Origin: Owenia fusiformis
Lineage: Eukaryota > Annelida > Polychaeta > Sabellida > Oweniidae
Length of the DNA stretch: 60,000 bases
Direction of reading: 5' to 3'
Assembly (NCBI GenBank): GCA_903813345.2
Contig: CAIIXF020000012.1
Coordinates: 15,682,020 to 15,742,019, forward strand
Under the pieces are notes generated by a model. The model worked only from the letters and a program-made list of their open reading frames with translations, was not told where the DNA came from and did not search any database. Below are positions 1-11,768 of the stretch, one piece after another. The first letter of the stretch is position 1, and the number at the start of each line of letters is the position of its first letter. The position numbers were made by a program, and so were the translations under genes.

Positions 1-2275
1 TGCTCGTTCAGGAGATTCTTCAGCATCTCAATGTGACTCTCAGTCTGGTCCATCACGTGATCATTCAGGTTCTCCAGGGGAGTCTGTAAAACAAAATATT
101 TTAAAAATCGATTTCTAAAATAAACTTAACATGAAATAATTTGAAAACAAAAATGTGCATTTTACATTTACAATCATCCAAATTTTCCAAACTGAGCTTT
201 TCCAGCAAATTTTGAAAAAACTTCAAAAGCACATACTACATGTACATTTAAATATGTTACTGACGTTGCTTAATTGCATGATTGTAAAATCTCACTAAAC
301 TTAAAATGCACGCATTCTTTCTTGTTTTCCATTGGATAGCCTAAACATTAAATACGCATATACGCTGTCTCATTTACAAACAAGCCACACAAATTCGATT
401 TGGCATACACTTTGATCTCTGTCCTTTATATGTTTTATTTATTGTTACTAGTATTAGTATATACCCGAGTGTCGCATCCAGCTCTCTTGAATGGACAATC
501 TACCAGTTGCTTTGGGCAGGTCTTCTCCATATGTTTGTTCAACTGGAACATAAAAAGTGCCAATATCAGGCGGGATATTGGTATTGGTATCACGTATGTC
601 ATGGTCGGAATGAATTGTATATTGGGGATGAGTTGTATATTGTGTCTATTCTCTTGTCACATTTGTCTATTTATTCATGACTTACACAACCATTCTTCAT
701 ACCAAGTTTCGCTGAGCATACCACAGCTCAGTTACGGAAATAAATAATACACTCTTAAAGGAAGTAAGCTATCAATAATTCAAAATGATTTTTTTACTGA
801 AAAACTGGGAAACATTTGCAAAGTGAATATAATTGGCTTTAGCATTTTGCTTACCTTCATCCGGAGTATATTTTTAACTCCACAACCATTTGGACACGGG
901 ATTTTCATAGCCCCGCATTCACCTGCATGTGCGTCCTCCTCTGAAGAATACATCTTCAAACTACAGAACTCACACGTGACTGTTCGTTTTCCACACGAGT
1001 CCTCTAAATGGACAGATAGATGGCGCCTCTCAATTTTGGCCTTGCAGCCTTCCGGACAAGGAATCAGCGTATGCTCCTCAACGTGGTCCTTTGAGAAAAA
1101 TAAATAGTCGATCATTGCCTGTTACGAAAAAAACTGAAACCGAAACTGAAAAATCAGCCATTTTAGGGATACACTTTAGGAGCGGAATCCAAACAGTGTC
1201 AGCAGGATAACAAGTACACAGTCATTAAGATATCATCAAATTGAGCCCTATAAACCCCTATTTGCAACTATTTGTAAAAAAGGAGATTGAATCGTGAATA
1301 AATCGGGAATACAGGCAGATCATGAAGACAAATTAACGATATTATGAACTTCACCAATATCCGAGTAATGTTCAATGACAACAACAGCCCATTTACAATA
1401 AAACAAAACATAACCACATATCTGAAAAATTAGTGGGTATGATACAGTAGCAGTGACTTATTACCGTCAGGTACTCCCTGTAGGTTCCTTTCCAGGTGCA
1501 CCCCAAAGACGCATTTCCGCAGACGACATCAAGACGTTCCATCGCTTCTTGAAACGTTTTGTCAACATTCACCTAAAATCAACAATTGAAGTTGATCAGA
1601 AGACGGAATATCATTTAAAATGATACCTAAAGAACACCTCTGGATTATTATTTGCATCTTTATAAGATGAAAAGCCTATATGTAAATATAACTTGAACAT
1701 ATTTGACAAAAGATCTGACAACGTGAATCAAGTTCAGTTAGTAACATCATTAATTGACTCATTATCGAAATATTTGATGACTTGCGTTTGATTTACAAAT
1801 AGTTTTTTAATTTGTTACCTTCTCCTTGTTGAGTTGGGTCTTATCAATCGGACATTTCTGAGCAGTTTTTAACCTAAAACAGAAAACAACACGAAATCTA
1901 TTATCTTAAATAACCAGGAGTGCGGTACCAAAGCAAGACAAAAATTGTAAGATTCAACTAAACAGTCAAGTTCAGTTATTGTCGTGAGGACACTCGGTGG
2001 ACACGTAAAGTGAATCAACTCTAACAAACACAACATCTGTGATCAAGAGTATCCTGGTCGCATTAGAATATTTTATAGGTCATACTCAAGGTCAAGGTCA
2101 CTTTCAATGGCAACACTCGATGAACACGTGTACTCACCGAAGTAACTCCATCAAGCATGACGAACAACATCTATGGTCACACTCCAGTCTCACCGGGTAT
2201 CGGAGCAGCTCTTGACAAACAACACAGATATATTTTTTCTCGGAACCATCGCCATATTGCGCCTGTATTTCTGGT
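1..2275 (-). CDS. TRAF-family signalling adaptor (RING + TRAF zinc fingers), 3' end outside window
   Basis: Five exons join in frame with GT-AG borders: 2138-2275, 1819-1873, 1465-1572, 855-1088 and 1-83 (cut by the window edge). The first two make a RING finger: YICVVCQELL, then CDHRCCSSC, then CPIDKTQL, i.e. a C3HC3D-type ring as in TRAF proteins. The next exons carry TRAF-type zinc fingers: CGNASLGCTWKGTYREYL, IPCPEGC, CGKRTVTCEFC and KIPCPNGCG. The last exon starts the coiled-coil region (HVMDQTESHIEMLKNLL) that precedes the MATH domain in this family. TRAFs are cytoplasmic E3-ligase/adaptor proteins that couple TNF-receptor, Toll/IL-1 and RIG-like signalling to NF-kB and MAP kinases. The start codon and any 5' exon lie upstream of 2275 and were not identified. 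The subclass cannot be set without the MATH domain. The open frame at 400-747 (+) lies in the last intron and looks non-coding. Confidence 0.88.
1136..1153. promoter_or_regulatory. IRF/ISRE-like element in a TRAF intron
   Basis: GAAACCGAAACTGAAAAA has three GAAA cores at 2-nt spacing, matching the interferon-regulatory-factor consensus GAAANNGAAA. It lies 48 bp outside the exon at 855-1088, inside the intron. Similar motifs occur upstream of the membrane-protein genes further right. Function is inferred only. Confidence 0.4.
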
Positions 2276-3300
2276 CTAAAAAATAAAATATAAACGAATC
2301 AAAAAGGATAATGTCATCCTTGGCCCAAGAGTAATTCATTGCATTACATTACATGATCTGCTATGAAAGCAGTGAAGGACCGATCTTGAAGGATGGATAA
2401 TGTCACTTTTTAAGTTCATGAAATTGTCACATGTTACAGGAAAAATGCTAACCAGACATGGTGTGAGATTTTGTTCGAATGGCCTGGGACTATATCATTT
2501 TTATACTCGAATTCACAATTGTCTCAAGTTTTGGACTCTTAGAAACTAAGCGAGAGCAACACAAATATACAAGCCGCTAGTTAAGGGAACCGAATATTGT
2601 CATTCCGAGGTTTCTATTGTTTATGCACAAAATTTTCATTGCGAGTTTGAAGCAGTCGATAAATACCCTACTAACATTAAAAATTCATTTCGCCAGACTA
2701 TTGAAAAAGTGTCGGAAATTATACATTTTTCATTAGGATGTAGCTGAAGTTGAACCGAGTATATTGGATATTGTCTCTCCAGGGAATATATGCCTTCAAA
2801 TTAGAATGTTTTGAAATCGTTCAACTCACGTTTTCATTAGCCCATCGAAGCATTTCGTTCAGTCGGCCAAGTAAACCGTACAAATAGGAGAACTAATCCA
2901 CATATAAAAGACCATAATTCTTCACGTTCACGTACAAGTTTTAAATGATGGATCGACATGTACTCCAACGCCGTATACATGTATGATCTTGAAATGAACT
3001 GAGTGAAATTGAATTATGCCATTACTTAGCGAGGCAGAATAAAATATAAAAGTCTATAAAACATGACAAGGTCTGGTAGATACCAAGCTATACATGACTA
3101 AACATGACTTTTATCTTCAACTGACTGAGATAAAACCACGATATCTTAGGATAAAAATTGCCTAAATAACCCAGCTGCCGTACATGGGAAGCACGTGGTG
3201 GGGTCATAGAATCGAGACACAAAGACAAATTCTGGCTGTTCATCACATTAAAATATGAAAACGTAAACATGTTTCACATGCATTAGGTTCTAGATTAATG
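2276..3300. other. Upstream region of the TRAF gene, no gene recognised
   Basis: This should contain the start of the TRAF coding sequence, its 5' UTR and its promoter. A GTGAGT donor-like site on the minus strand near 2822-2827 follows an open stretch with an ATG, but its phase does not fit the RING exon. No other exon can be supported. Confidence 0.4.
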
Positions 3301-4130
3301 GTCCGATGTTTAATTATAGGCTAAGCAAATGGGCTCATAAAAGGCCCAAACATCCCAAAAATTGCAACAGTTTTTAAATTAGTCTTATATTATGTATTGA
3401 TATCAGTTGAAAAACATATCAAAAGTATAGAAAAATGTATGCAGTGGACAAATATGAAATTTCACTTCCTAGGTACCCCCTACAACCCTACCCCAAAATT
3501 GAGTATTGGTAGGAAACAATTTTTTCTTCCCAAATGGAATACTTTAGTCAAGTATTCAAGCTTTATTATGATAGATAACATATTCACAAATAATTAAAAT
3601 ATTATTTTAATCATTTTTGAGACCAGTAATTGGTCATTTGACCCCAAAGTATAACAAAATAGGCCACAAAACAGGCATGTTATCACATATCTATTTAGAT
3701 ATTTTAGGATCAGTTTGTCAGAAAAACATGAAAAAAATCATGGTGTTACATATTCATATGAACTTCATATTTGGAGAGTATCAGAATTCTAACGTGTATA
3801 CTTAGGAAGAAAAAAATTACTTCATTTTCATAGTTTTGCCCCACCCACTATAGGGGAGACTATAGTTTTGATGACTAACTCCCACAATGCATCACATTTG
3901 TGTTAGAGTTGACATCTAAATCGTTTATATAGGCTTGTCATCATCTAAAATACAAGTTTTGTGAAGGCTTATACCTTATTAGTATGAAAAATAGGAATTA
4001 TTAGTTGCACCAGGTGAAATGTTAAGGTGACCTCACTTTTATTTGATGAATAATTACAAATCACCACTCTGATATTAGGGTATTAGGGTATTTTATAACT
4101 GCTATACTAGGCTTATCTAAATAAATAATG
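3300..4130 (+). repeat. Diverged dispersed repeat, copy 1 (inverted partner at 7090-7830)
   Basis: About 800 bp that aligns, with substitutions and gaps, to the reverse complement of 7090-7830. The best shared stretch runs from 'aacatcccaaaaattgcaac' through the 'gcagtggacaaatatgaaat' block to 'ctaggtacccccc'. No coding capacity is visible, since the short frames here are interrupted and not conserved between copies. Probably an old transposable-element fragment family. Confidence 0.6.
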
Positions 4131-4730
4131 TAAGTTGTAGTTTCTGTGCAATTTAATATTGTTTAAATTAAAATTATTAATTACAATCCGCAATTACAAA
4201 ATTTGCATATATTTAAATCCATCAGATAAATAAATCATCACATAGGAGTACATTACTATGGAACTATCAATTGGATGTATAATGCTGTAGAAACGAATTT
4301 ATGGTTATTAAACGGAATTTAAACTGATAGAGCACATTTAAATCTCAGATATCTGGGGAGTCTTTCATTAATATAATTTCAGTGCGTAGGAATGATGGTA
4401 ATTCTGTCTGTCAGGTTGGAAAACATTGAGTGTGCATGTGCTACATTCAGAATCGGATGCAGATATTGTGATTGTGAAAACTATAATCCAAAGTGTCCAA
4501 ACCTCAAATACAGTACTCATACAGATCTCCTTGTGTACACAAACTTCAACATTTTCCTCAAACCTGAACCAAAAGCAGTAACCCAAGAAACAAAATGTTG
4601 GAATATAAATGAAATAAGATTGACTTTTGTTTATCTTTTCTGGGGTGTGCCACCGCATTCTGGTTATACCTGGCATAGACAAGAAGCTATCATTGAGGCA
4701 GATAAAAAAGATAGAGTTCTTGAGAAAACA

Positions 4731-5230
4731 AGCGGTTGTTTTTAAATTACCAAATGGGTCGTTTCGGTAACAAAATGTCTAAATGTCGAAGGTACGATTT
4801 TTCTTTTTTTTCACGCGTTATAGGCAGAATCCCCACGATGTTTTTTCTTACAATCGTGATCGTGTATCAGTATCATATGTTTTAGAAAATGTACATGTTT
4901 GCGCAAAAATAGCTCAGAAGACAACAGAATTGTTGATTTAATTCCTTACTAAGTTACATAAACGATTTGGGTCAAAAGTGCAGATCTTAACTGTTTATCG
5001 AAATACCGTTTATGTAACTAAAGTGAGGAATTAAATCGACGATTCTGTTGTCTTCTGAACTATTTGTTCGCAAATATGTACATTTTTTAAACACATAATA
5101 CTGATACAATTTTGTGATAACAATGCATGTTGTGGAAATTCTGCCTACAACGTGTGAAATAAGGAAAAAAGAAAAATCATACCTTCGATGTTCCGACATT
5201 TTGTTACAACGTAATTAAGTAGAAACCAGT
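4731..5230. mobile_element. Long palindromic MITE, family M1 copy 1
   Basis: A nearly full-length palindrome. The left arm (cgtttcggtaacaaaatgtc, then aggtacgatttttcttt, then tcagaagacaacagaat) returns inverted in the right arm (attctgttgtcttctgaact, then gaaaaatcataccttcg, then gacattttgttac). The centre is near 4985-4995. A second copy with better-preserved ends lies at 20962-21340. It has no coding capacity and is a non-autonomous foldback-type DNA element. The left edge is estimated by alignment with copy 2. Confidence 0.75.
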
Positions 5231-6371
5231 GAAATGAAAGCAACTCTGTCATTGCAGAGGAACATGCTCTTTTGTCAATTTAAGGTGGAAAAATGGTGAA
5301 ACCCTAACTGAACTTAGGCTTCAAAAATTCTATTAAAAGAGAGCAGCAAGATCTGAATTATTGCAGCCCCGTGTTCTTCCTCCAATTTCTGATGCTGCGG
5401 AATACCACAGTTATAGAGTGTTCCATCAGATCCAGGAGTGGGAAGGAAATAAACTGTCTCCATTATAATTGGGCTGGGAAATGAGCAACGAAGCTTTTGT
5501 ACCAATTGCCTAAATGCAGCTCCCCTCTCTCAGAGATCATCCATTGTGTGTGTAAGGCAGATTGTACTTCTATGAGATGTACTAGCAGAAAAATGGAATA
5601 ATTGTTCTATGGCATGTAAGGTATGCAAAGGTATTTGTGCAAATACCTCCATTACTGATTATGAAAATAATGATGACTAAATAATGAACACTGGGGGATC
5701 TGGGGGCCGCCCCCCCCCCCTTGGGTTACCCTTTGCATTCGTTTGACTTCACTCCTTAAAAGAGAGCTTCGTCTTCGTCTGTAGTTTAACTAGACTCTGC
5801 ACGCAGGGTACCCTTGGGTGGGCCCAGAAAAAAATAGGGCCCGAAAAAGGTCTTAAGGCCCCGAAAAGTGGGCCTTTTTGGTCATTAGTGGGCCTTTTAA
5901 GGCCTTATTTTTTATTAAAGGCCACATTTTGAAGATAATGGGCCTCAATGTTTCAAAATTTAGGGTTCTAGGGGCCCAAATTTTTTTTCCGCGCAAGCCC
6001 AGATGTTTTTTTCTCAGACCTGAAATTTGCCCCCCCCTTGTTGGTTCCCAGATCCACCCTTAATGAAGTTTGGTGATAGACAAGTTTGTAACTGATTGTT
6101 GCCATATATGACGGTTAAGATTACAAAATTAAGGCAGCTTTTGGACAATGAACATAACGTAATCGAACCATGCCCTGTATAAAGACCAGGGATTTACTTT
6201 GTGTTACACTAGTTAACTCAGTAGGATTTATAAACGTAGAAACCTTTTCCTCATTAATTATTGAATTTCATCTTGAAATCCAATTCTTCAGTTGAACTTC
6301 TTCATTTCATTTCTCAATATCACTGTGTGGTTAAGAACACCTTAGTCAAAAGTAACAATTTTTCCTTAATA
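5231..6371. other. Intergenic, partly low-complexity
   Basis: At 5700-6060 there is a stretch with a C-run, repeated GGGCC/GGCCC words and purine-rich blocks, typical of a degenerate repeat. An open frame on the minus strand at 5314-5505 is not recognised. No gene can be supported. Confidence 0.4.
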
Positions 6372-6916
6372 CAGGGCGAGCCAAAAAGGTAACCCAAACA
6401 AATCTTAATAACTCAGTCCAGTCATCCTGCATGAGTTGAGTCTTGGTCAATGTATTATCAATCTACCCAATCTCAGTGGTCTATCTCTAGTGGTCACGAT
6501 TTTATGGCCATTTTATACCATGCCATGAAATATGGGTGTTATGCCTGGAGGCCAACTTGAACGTATCATGCGTAGTTGTTCAAATCAAGAGCATAAAAAT
6601 CTTGTGTTATGGCTCTCATCTTCATTCTTATCTCTTGTTTTAATGTTTCAAGTGTTGCTAGTATAGAAGAAAGGTCCACAGATAAAAAAAAAACTGGACT
6701 TGGCATTGATGTCTAGTCAGTTAGGCACATTTCGATATTTTGAGCACATTTTGTAAATGGCCATAAAATCGTGACTATTAAGGATAGATCAATGACACTA
6801 AGCAGAATGAAAGAACATTGAACAAGGTAATTGTGCCAAATATGATGTCAAACCCATGCTGAATGACTGGGTTATTAACAAACATTTGGTTGGGTTACCT
6901 TTTTTGGCTCATACTG
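6372..6916. mobile_element. Tc1/mariner-type MITE with TA duplication
   Basis: Starts CAGGGCGAGCCAAAAAGG and ends with the inverted form CCTTTTTTGGCTCATACTG, flanked by TA on both sides (6370-6371 and 6917-6918). The inverted arms continue inward for about 150 bp (ctggactgagttattaa against gactgggttattaa, and cacgattttatggccat against atggccataaaatcgtg). No transposase is visible. Terminal CAG and TA target sites are hallmarks of Tc1/mariner-type elements. Confidence 0.8.
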
Positions 6917-7089
6917 TATTAATAAACTGATGTCAGGGACAGGGATATTTAACATTTTGTTGCCTTTTCAAGGATATTTTTAGACCACTGATTCTACTTA
7001 ATTTCTAACAAATCGTTCTCTGTTCTACCAGAAGAGGTATATATCAAATTGAATTTAAAGGGAAAAAACATTTGATAATTTAGCAGTTA

Positions 7090-7830
7090 TCAACTAAAAG
7101 TAGGACTTCCCCTATATTTCACCTGGCATTTGCTGTTTTTTTTACTTTTTTTACATGTCAATCCTTTCCTGAAAACATCAAAAAACTGATTTCAGGACAA
7201 AATAAGCCTTTACAAATAATTTAGTTGTGCTATTGAGTTCAAATATGACATATCTTTGAAGTAATTAATCAAAAGTAAGGTCACCCCAAAAGTGGGTGTG
7301 GTAAAATATTGAAATTTCAAATATTATTTTCACCCTTAATATTCACTTAATGACCCTGATACTTATCAAATACAATGGTCAGGTGTACAATAACCTCCTT
7401 GATTTTTTTCATGCAATTCAGATAAATTGATACAGAAATAGATACATTGTTAAATTAAATTCGGGCTATTTGATGGCCTATTTTCGGATAATTGGGGCTA
7501 GAAATGCCAATTTTTGCACTCAAATAGTTGGTTAACAATTTTTAGTTGCTCTTATGTCAGTAAACTATCATAATATTACCCGTTTAGTTGACAAGAGCAT
7601 TCTATTTTGAAATAAAAAAAATATTTACAATCCTATACTCAAATTTGGAGGGGGGTACCTAGAATGTGACATTTCATATTTGTCCACTGCATATATTTTT
7701 CTATATTTTTGATATGTTTTTCAACTGGTATCAATATACAATATAAGCCTAATTTAAAAACTGTTGCAATTTTTGGGATGTTAAACTTCCATTTGCCTAG
7801 CCTATTAGTGGAGAGGTTAAGCTTTGCATA
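7090..7830 (-). repeat. Diverged dispersed repeat, copy 2 (inverted partner of 3300-4130)
   Basis: Reverse-complement match to 3300-4130, see that entry. The two inverted copies flank the two MITEs at 4731-6916. Confidence 0.6.
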
Positions 7831-8345
7831 TATAATCGAAACTGAACCTGTACGTATCACTCGACCATATACAAATTCATGTAGCCTTCTCATATAAATA
7901 GCCGTTCAAATCCAGTGTTTGTTTAGACTACACCATAGCGTGTAATGATTCTATAGTATGTCATTGATGCGGTTTTATGGCTGGTTTTCTAATACATATT
8001 TTAAACGAGCTCGTTTCGTAAGATTTTTGGCGCTAAATCATGCATGACATACATCATCGTGTTCAGCAAGAATTCAACTGTACATCGAAATCAAAATTGA
8101 CAGCATAGTGTTCAATAGACACGAGGAAAATGGTTCCCGTTGACCCAACGTCAAATATTCAAATCTCCCGTTCTAAACCCGAAACTCTGAAGCTGAAAGA
8201 GTATCTGAAGTAGACTAAGCGCGCATAAAACTATGAGCGCTCGATACATTCCTTTGTTAATTTTTGTACTTTGCGTTCACGGTTACGTTGTGAAAAACAT
8301 CGTTAGCTTAACCTCTCCAATATATGATTCGTAATACTTACACGC
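7830..8345 (+). repeat. Dispersed repeat R2, copy A
   Basis: Shares a long diverged alignment with 37590-38800. Common words include catatacaaat, aaatagccgtt, cagtgtttgtttag, gcatgacatacatcat, cgaaactctgaagct, atctgaagtagact and gcgttcacggttacgttgtg. Copy B carries about 750 bp of extra palindromic sequence in the middle. No open reading frame is conserved. Confidence 0.65.
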
Positions 8346-8903
8346 GAATATCTCTAATATTAAGTATGCAAACCTCTTATGGACCATCGGTGTACGGCTA
8401 CTTGAGTTTTTCATTTTTTAATACTACTAAGAATAATTGTTGAATAGAATTACAATTTACTAACAAGGGCATCTAAATTAACAATTAACAGTGTCATGAC
8501 CGATAAACAACTCATTAACACAGATGCAGGTGATAAATTTACACTTTTATTAATCAAATATCGATTATTTATATCGAGCTTTATTGTAACTTTTCTCAAG
8601 GTGTCTGCAATCGTCAAAGACACCGATGCACATTTAATATGCATATGAATAAATAGAAATGCACGAATTGATGCATGAAAAATTTCACTTCGCGATATTT
8701 TCTTCTCATGTTATTCCTGTCCTGCCAATAAAAGGTCCAACAGTTTTAATGATAATACTTTTCCAAGATTATCTGACAATACTTCTGAGCATATGGACGT
8801 CCCCTCATTCTGTTTTGGTATACTGTGCATCATTCGTATTCCAACGTGAATTATAACTGGATTAAAAATGAAAAAAAGAAATGAAATGAAAAAATCTTCT
8901 CAC
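8346..8903. other. Intergenic or intronic, nothing recognised
   Basis: Lies downstream of the donor of the exon at 8904-9550 (minus strand), so it is probably intron. No protein-like frame is visible. Confidence 0.4.
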
Positions 8904-9550
8904 CTAAAACGCAGCGTTTTAGCGTTAACCTCCCATTTCTGAGTCAGTGCTGATGCCGACCCGATTCCACTCCCAGTGCGCAGTGGTGGGAGTTCTGTTG
9001 GTGTACCTTGTCTAGAAGAGGATCGGCTCTTTGTTTTGACAGGTTTTTCAACATCTTCTGTTGGCTCATTCTCTTGTTTAGCGGTTGGGTCTTCTTCCAC
9101 ATTTGGTTCCGTAGTGCCTTCTTTCTTTTCTGGTTCCCCTTCTCCTGTATTTTCTTTGGCATTGTCATGCTGTGTTTCTTCAGGATTTTCGTGACTTTCC
9201 TCGGCGTTCTTGGCATCATTTTCATCATTGGTTTTCACTTTGTCATTTTCTTCTTTGCCGTCTTTGTCATTTTCTTCGCCATTGTCTTTATCTTTAGTTT
9301 CTTCCTTGTCTTTTGTCTCTTTGTCATCTGGGGTTTTAGTGTCTCCATCCTCGTCTTTTGGTGCACCATCTTTATCATTATCATTGGCCTTTTCATCATT
9401 TTGGTTATCATCATCATCTTTGTCTTTCACATCTTTATCAGTGTCACCTTCACCATCATTAGTTTCTTTGGGATCTCCCGACTTCTCTTCTGACGGATTC
9501 TCTTGTTTTTTCTTATTAAGCTCTTCTGATTTATTGTCTTTACCTGCCAT
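8904..9550 (-). CDS. First coding exon of an acidic, KEKE-rich disordered protein
   Basis: Begins with ATG at 9550 (MAGKDNKSEELNKKK) and runs open for 215 codons to a clear donor (TTTTAG|GTGAGA, last exon base 8904), so the protein continues in exons not identified. The first ~150 residues are almost wholly Lys/Glu/Asp/Asn (KDKDDDDNQNDE, EETKDKDNGEEN and similar) with no hydrophobic core, hence disordered and highly charged. The last ~45 residues change character (SRSSSRQGTP, then ELPPLRTGSGIG, then ALTQKWEVNAKTLRF) and may start a folded domain. I do not recognise the protein. A forkhead plus X-box block about 600 bp upstream hints at a ciliary gene, which is inference only. The opposite-strand frames here are compositional shadows. 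Confidence 0.65.
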
Positions 9551-11768
9551 AGTGTCAGTTGAAATTGATTTTAATTTAAGATCTTTTTCGCTTCTTTTGT
9601 TTTATTTTGTATGAAATATGTTGTTTTTATACTTTTTGGTGTGAAATCCAGTGATGAGCTTTTAACATACATGTATTCCTTCTGCGTCCCTGTCAAACGT
9701 TTCTTCACACAAGGTAAATTATTCTAATGTTTGTTTCTATGGATGTTTAGCGACACCCAGAACAAAAATACGGAAACAAATAAACAAGGAGATACGATCG
9801 ATTTTGCTCATACCAAACATGACATTGTTTTAGCAATATATAGTTTTATTGATCACGTGCTCCCTGGTGACAAGCTTCCTCTGTAGGAATGTAAAAATCT
9901 GTAAATAATTCATTAACTGACAATGAAATAAAAAATCACTGGAGTAGTTCATATTTTGATATAGATTGTTTAGAGAGTGGGTGAATAGGCATAAGAAGTG
10001 TATAGCTAGAGATGGAGGTTATGTTGAATAGCTTATTTTCATAACAATGAGACTTTAGGACTGTTTTTATATTGTATTTGTGGTAGTAATAGACCTAGGA
10101 GTATGAATAAAGCTATCAGAATGAATAAATATGTTTTGGAAAGTTGTGACGTAAACAAACTTGCCCCGCCTTTTTGTTGTTTCGGTTGCTATAGCAACCA
10201 CAACTCTGGCCAATCAATAGAAGACGCTTTAAATTCACAGAATAAAGGTAAAAAAGTTTGATCTACAAATCTGGAAATTTCATTAAGATTGGTGCAATAT
10301 TAAGAAAGTTACAATATCTTTCACCTTATTTATTGGACACCCTGTATATGTGAGGAATAAAACAAACACTTATATATAAAAGACACGATTTATCCCAAGC
10401 CCCAAGATTTACATTAACTAGATTCATTGATATGGATATATTGAATAATTGGAAATGTTTATAGTTGTGCACAAAACTATAATACAAAATAAAAACATGA
10501 TCTCTACGAATAATGAAATATTATAAAAGTTGACACAAAGAATTGTGAACACCAACGCTCTCTTGAACTTAGAATTCGAAATAAATCCAAATGCTTTTAT
10601 ACATTCTAAATGCAGCTTGTGCTGTACTATGCCGTTCTACCCATAACTCCATACAAAATCATATACACGAATATATCCGATTAAGGCATTTACAAATGTG
10701 GGGGATGCGGACCTCCTTCAGCCGTCAAAGACCAGGTTCAATATTTATTTTGAGAGTTATCTCAACGTGACAACATTTAGACTCATGTATATGTTCAACA
10801 ATTTTGTGTTTTTCATAAATTGTAATTAGAATAGGATTGGCAAGTTTCATTTTTTAAATTAATTTTGGCAAACTCTGGCAATTGGATTATGTAGCTCGTT
10901 AAATCTAGTTAAGGCTTAATAATTTCATCCAACAGACGTTTCACTATAGAACCGTTGGTATTAATCCTATGTGGTTCAAATATACAGAATTGTTCTAAAT
11001 AATCTTTTAAGAATTAAAGGACTGTGAAAGAGTACGAACTTTAATACAATTGGATTTAGACTGAAAAGACCTTGTAGAAAGGTGGATTAAAAGTGTCAGG
11101 ATACATTTGTTCAGATGTCTAGTATTAGAATCTATCAAATGCAGTACTAGTTTGGGTTTGTCATTGTTATATGTATGTAAGGGACTTAGTCATTGGTTGG
11201 TAAACAAGATGGCGAATGTGAACATTTAGTCGGAAAAGTAAACTAACTGACATCAAATCGAGACGCCATATTTTGAAACTAGATTTACTGAAAGACTGCG
11301 AAGATGTAACTAAATGTAAGATAGTAAACGTACAATACTATAGAGGGACGTCATAATCTTAGAAAGTAAGTAAAATGTACGTTTTTAAATGATTCAAATT
11401 TTCAAATCAATCAGAATATTCAACAAATCGACCAATCAATCGACTTTTTTAATGATACAAGCAAGCACGTAAATAGAAAAACACAATTATGGCAATAATG
11501 TAAACAACTATTAACTTAAACAAGAAAAAATAGATGATGAATCAATCAACTTTTCAATCAACCTAACATGTAATCAAACAATAATTCAATCAATAAATTA
11601 AAATAAACAAATAATTAGCAAATCAAGGATAAAAATTTGAAACACACAACATACAGTATATAGTTTAAGATATATGTGTATAACAATTATTTTTGTCGTC
11701 CATTTCCAGTACACAAGGCGATCTGATAGGTCAACTTTTCCTAAAAGTGCGTCAATCAAACAAGCAAC
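9551..11768. other. Intergenic between two divergent genes
   Basis: Holds the promoter-like block at 10147-10216. At 10333-10350 there is a solitary mariner-type terminus (ggacaccctgta) with no partner seen. AATC/CAAT-rich simple sequence lies at about 11390-11640. No gene is recognised. Confidence 0.5.
10147..10216. promoter_or_regulatory. Composite promoter-like block: CRE, forkhead, GC box, RFX X-box, CCAAT box
   Basis: Within 70 bp are TGACGT (10147-10152), the forkhead consensus GTAAACAAAC (10151-10160), a GC box CCCCGCC (10164-10170), the perfect 16-bp palindrome GGTTGCTATAGCAACC (10184-10199) and GGCCAATCA (10208-10216). The palindrome fits the RFX X-box consensus (GTNRCC, spacer, RGYAAC). 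RFX and FOXJ1 sites together mark promoters of motile-cilium genes in animals. The nearest start codon is at 9550 on the minus strand. Confidence 0.6.

Noticed and set aside
400-747. 115-codon open frame on the plus strand with hydrophobic segments
   Set aside because: It lies entirely within the last TRAF intron, begins without clear context, and its hydrophobicity follows from T-rich sequence. No family motif.
2822-2885. Minus-strand ATG and GTGAGT donor as a possible first exon of the TRAF gene
   Set aside because: The exon would end in phase 0, but the RING exon needs two preceding bases. It could still be a non-coding 5' exon.
4392-4745. 117-codon plus-strand frame with several cysteines, after a TTTCAG acceptor-like site
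   Set aside because: No recognisable domain, overlaps the edge of a MITE, and the opposite strand is equally open.
5314-5505. Minus-strand frame reading KLRCSFPSPI..TVYFLPTPGSDG
   Set aside because: It reads somewhat protein-like, but I could not match it to a family or connect it to other exons. Possibly a transposon scrap.
9008-9493. Long plus-strand frames rich in Phe/Ile/Val opposite the KEKE exon
   Set aside because: Complements of GAA/GAC/AAG-rich coding sequence always read as hydrophobic frames. Composition shadow.
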